From Parapristionchus giblindavisi (taxonomy: Eukaryota > Nematoda > Chromadorea > Rhabditida > Diplogasteridae): 64,000 nucleotides of DNA. Position 1 is the first letter of the stretch. Each line of letters begins with the position of its first letter. Position numbers and translations under genes: made by a program. Below the pieces are notes generated by a model. The model ran no database searches, had not been told where the DNA came from, and saw nothing but the letters and a program-made list of their open reading frames with translations. The stretch is taken from NCBI GenBank assembly GCA_943737045.1, contig CALSFV010000208.1:1860001-1924000 (forward strand). Direction: 5' to 3'. Positions 61,206 through 64,000 of this stretch are shown piece after piece.

Positions 61206-61701
61206 ATGTCTATCTTGGCTCTATTATTAATATTACCACAAATGAAAGGGGTTGATTGCAACAAAGTATCTTTGCCCGTAAATTATGGAGAATTGTAGTT
61301 GTGCAACATCCGAATCCACATCCGGCAATTCCCCATCCCCACCCGGATTCGAAATTTCAAAATTTTCGAACTCATGTTCCGGACGGGATAAAAAATGCAT
61401 ATCCATGTACAATGTTTCTGAAATGTGATCGAGAAGAACAACAACAAAGATCTATTATGGATTGATTACAGGGTGCATGATAATTACTTGCACTCAATTG
61501 AAACAGATTGCACAATCGCAACTAATCGATATTTCGCAACACCAGTTACATCTTCATGATGGCTGACCATTCGTATAAAACTACTCGAGTTTTCAATCTG
61601 ATTAGTCTAGTTAGCCAAGGATGGTGGAAGCAATCCTGGTGAGATTAAATATACTGAAACACAATCGCGACGAAACCCAGCCCTTCGACATCCTAGTTCA
61701 A
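61206..61701. repeat. Right arm of a 496-bp inverted repeat
   Basis: See left arm; spacer is about 420 bp (60786-61205). Confidence 0.93.
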
Positions 61702-62196
61702 AATTTTAAAATTGATCCAAGTGATGGGCTTATTGTGTCATAATACTCGTCTCACCTCGATACTTTGAGTAGGCCACAATTCCGCATAAGTTTGGAAAAT
61801 ACAGCATTTGTTCGGGAAATCCATCGATGACGGAACTTCGATCGAAAAATTCGTGAACTGGGTCTATCGTGAAGAACCCAGTTTTAAGTGAAATCGATGC
61901 AGAATTGTTTAGGCTTCAATACCTTGTCGAAAAACTCAGGAGCAAACTTCAACAAGGGATGATTTGTCAGGAAAAAAAATTTTTGAGTCAGAAAAGAGGT
62001 TTAGGAATCAACGCACATACGATGCTAATAGTGAATTAGCAAGGTCTGTGCACCCTAAACTCATCACAAATGATATTTGGAATTTATCTCAAAAATTTGA
62101 AAAAATTATGATTTTTATACTTTTTACACTTTTTACTTAAATTAATTTTTCGAATAGCCTCAGGGCACAAACAGGAATTTTCTGCTGTTTTGTGTA

Positions 62197-62690
62197 TTAG
62201 GTGAATTCATAAGTAACGCTCGTTTTTTCCTCCCAACTTCAGTCGCCTCGTTCTAGCTCTGTTATTTATTACAGTATCCAAGCTGTTTACTTTTTTTTGA
62301 TAGGCTGTCCCTCGAATATCCTGCGGCTGTTTCCGATTCAGTTCCAGTGTGTCCTCCAGGCGAGAAAACTGCACAATTTCGCTCCCGACGGAATTCACAT
62401 TCACAACGTTATTTTATTCCTCTTCCTCCCGGGCTTGAAACGCCCTGACTTCCAACATCGCCTAGCAGAGGTGTACCCCTCACATGTGCCTCACATAATA
62501 GCGGTGAAAAAGAGAGTCGTCAAATTCGAGAAACAGTACTTTTCCCACGAAGATGAAGACCAACCCAGTCGCCTACCGGAGGTGGCTCATGATCGATTGC
62601 TCCAAGAAGTAGAGGCTGCTCCGTATCCCGATACCGGTGATATTGCAATGGCACTTACACATCTTTATCTCGCATTCTTCATATTTCTCT
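62197..62690 (+). pseudogene. Mariner-type transposon relic
   Basis: Starts at a TA with TTAGGTGAATTCATAAGTAA, very like mariner inverted ends. About 320 bp further a frame reads VVKFEKQYFSHEDEDQPSRL then DRLLQEVEAAPYPDTGDIA, which matches the layout of the N-terminal DNA-binding region of mariner transposases (W/F-KF-x-G-x-F-S-x-EDE-x-x-SGRP, then the second helix-turn-helix). The catalytic DDD part and the other inverted end are absent. Confidence 0.65.
62656..62684. repeat. 29-bp direct repeat, left copy
   Basis: Identical to 63186-63214 (core CATCTTTATCTCGCATTC), 530 bp apart. Confidence 0.9.
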
Positions 62691-63185
62691 TTCACTATCG
62701 TTGAGAGGATTGAAGAGTACATTCACTCAATGCAAATCTTTCCATCACAATTTTCCATCCACTGTGAATTTCTAGAATGGAAAGACGAATCAAGCGAAAA
62801 ATGAAGATAGGGGTTGGATACTTACTTGCAATCGTGGATGTCCTCGCCATGAGAAAATATCTTTAGATACTGATTTATATCATTACACGGAACACACGCA
62901 AGCTCACATTTTTTTCTCACTATTATACAAATCCATGGTCATCGATTGATTGATGAAAATGTTCATACAATCATCGAAAGTGCGTTGAAACATTGATTGT
63001 TTGCTGAGCCTGACAAGTTTATTGTTGTACTGCTACAATATCGTGTAAAGACCATATTCATATATTATCTCTCAAATCCACTCATCTCTGATCTCTGACC
63101 ATCTCTCGATCAATTTCTCATTATTCAGTCAGCAAATCCCTTGCATTTACACATTTCTGTATCGATCAAATTGGTACGAAAATGA
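62691..63185. other. Intergenic, no gene seen
   Basis: AT-rich segment bracketed by the 29-bp direct repeat. Confidence 0.5.
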
Positions 63186-63214
63186 TACACATCTTTATCT
63201 CGCATTCTTCATAT
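63186..63214. repeat. 29-bp direct repeat, right copy
   Basis: Second copy; lies at the 3' side of the ATP synthase subunit g retropseudogene. Confidence 0.9.
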
Positions 63215-63253
63215 CTATATACGACGGGAGGGACTGATATTACTAATTATAAT

Positions 63254-63649
63254 CTAGAAGCTCGTCTTGTCCTCTTCAACCTGGTTCTTGACTGCCTTTC
63301 GGGTGTCCTTCGAAACGTAATCAGCGGGAACGAGGTATCCGAAGATGTGACGACGGCCAATCATTTCTCCTACGAAGAACCAGAATACGCTCTCGAGGGC
63401 AACAGCGGAGTAGACAAGTCCTTCTCAAACGGTGAGGTTCTTGTAGGCGCCAGTGTGGATGGCTCCAATGACCTTCTTGAAGTCAGCCTTGACTGCGGGC
63501 CATTCAGCCTGGCTGGGAGGGGCGAGCTCCTTCTTGAAGACTCCCTTGAGAAGAGCTTAACGACGAGGCCATTGGGCTGCCTGGTATATGTAGAGGACTC
63601 CGGTGAAGTTGGAGATCTTCTCGAACATGTTCATCTTACGGGTAGCCAT
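63254..63649 (-). pseudogene. Retropseudogene of mitochondrial ATP synthase subunit g
   Basis: 132 codons without introns: MATRKMNMFEKISNF, then YQAAQWPRR, LLKGVFKKELAPPSQAEWPA, VALESVFWFFVGEMIGRRHI, FGYLVPADYVSKDTRK, which is the conserved subunit g (ATP5MG/ASG) sequence including the GEMIGRR part of its membrane helix. Two in-frame stops break it (TAA after QWPRR and TGA after YKNLTV), yet the frame is otherwise intact. It is preceded by an SL1 leader copy, so it arose by reverse transcription of a mature trans-spliced mRNA. No poly(A) remnant is obvious at the 3' side. Confidence 0.9.
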
Positions 63650-63658
63650 GGCTGTTAC

Positions 63659-63680
63659 CTCAAACTTGGGTAATTAAACT
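63659..63680 (-). other. Genomic copy of the SL1 spliced-leader sequence
   Basis: Minus strand matches 21 of the 22 SL1 bases (TTACCCAAGTTTGAG core; only the first G is A), followed by a 9-base leader and the ATG of the retropseudogene. It is not an SL RNA gene: no Sm site or stem-loops follow, the next bases being GTAACAGCC. Confidence 0.92.
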
Positions 63681-63817
63681 TGGGGTCAGCCAGAGCACTG
63701 TGGTACATGGCATACACACTCTGGGAAATAAGTGAAAATAGGGAAGATGTCTACCCCACGCCCTAGCCAACTACGACAAGGATCGCCGACTGGACATGGC
63801 AAAGACTTTTCTAATGC

Positions 63818-64000
63818 GGTGTTAAAATCTTGTAAAAGTAGATGGAAAAGTGAAAAGCTGTGTTAATTTTATGATTGTAAAAGTAGTTGGAAAAGTAACA
63901 ATCCAACACTTACGTAAGGGAAAAGTATTGTAAAAGTTTGTCAATTAGGAAGCTATGATACTTTTCCAACTACTTTTACAGTCACAAAATTAACACTACT
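63818..64000. mobile_element. Palindromic element with GTGTTAA ends, cut by the window end
   Basis: Begins GCGGTGTTAAAATC; the block GTAAAAGTAGTTGGAAAAGT is repeated inverted near 63960-63980, and the last bases TTAACACTACT mirror the left end. Related in end sequence to 47308-47740. Confidence 0.7.

Noticed and set aside
62207..62404. Minus-strand frame MNVNSVGSEIVQFSRLED
   Set aside because: Runs through the mariner inverted end and antisense to the transposase-like frame; no domain.
63182..63673. Plus-strand 163-residue frame
   Set aside because: Antisense shadow of the subunit g retropseudogene, whose minus-strand frame matches a known protein.

Overview
This is a stretch of nematode nuclear genome. 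All genes I could reconstruct have many short GT-AG introns (about 36 bp to 1.8 kb, mostly 40-250 bp) with TTTCAG-like acceptors, several start codons sit directly behind an acceptor as expected for spliced-leader trans-splicing, and a retropseudogene near the right end carries a 21/22 match to the nematode SL1 leader. The species cannot be named from sequence alone; a rhabditid or diplogastrid worm fits. Intergenic DNA is AT-rich with long pyrimidine tracts, microsatellites, palindromic MITEs and a dispersed heptamer GATCAAA.

Layout. 3.0-3.3 kb: terminal exon of a small one-pass membrane protein (+). 4.7-12 kb: two minus-strand genes, a two-pass membrane protein with a PPxY tail and, downstream of it, a coiled-coil protein; the two meet in an exon that could be read in two frames. 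15.5-18.6 kb: a complete type I inositol-polyphosphate 5-phosphatase (+). 18.7-36.6 kb: an 8.4-kb tandem segmental duplication (two full units plus the start of a third), each unit holding a PP1-like phosphatase gene (-), a tRNA-Ala, two fold-back elements and microsatellites; unit B also has a 1-kb LINE fragment. 36.9-39.6 kb: an hsp-25-type small heat shock protein (-). 43.5-45.7 kb: a secreted EGF + ShK + nitrobindin-like protein (+). 46.4-48.3 kb: acireductone dioxygenase (-). 48.9-52.4 kb: autophagy factor ATG13 (-). 53.0 kb: tRNA-Ser. 54.8-58.1 kb: a divergent pair of paralogues with a retropepsin-like fold whose catalytic Asp is replaced. 58-64 kb: repeat-rich, with a hAT-like element, a 496-bp-arm inverted repeat, a mariner relic, an SL1-bearing ATP synthase subunit g retropseudogene, and a palindromic element cut by the window end.

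The genes are mostly unrelated housekeeping genes and do not form one pathway. The most unusual items are the retropepsin-like pair with presequence-like N-termini and no catalytic Asp, the localized amino-acid-changing patch between the otherwise near-identical phosphatase copies, the EGF-ShK-nitrobindin architecture, and the retropseudogene that preserves its spliced leader. Exon boundaries were placed by hand; some may be off by 1-2 bases.
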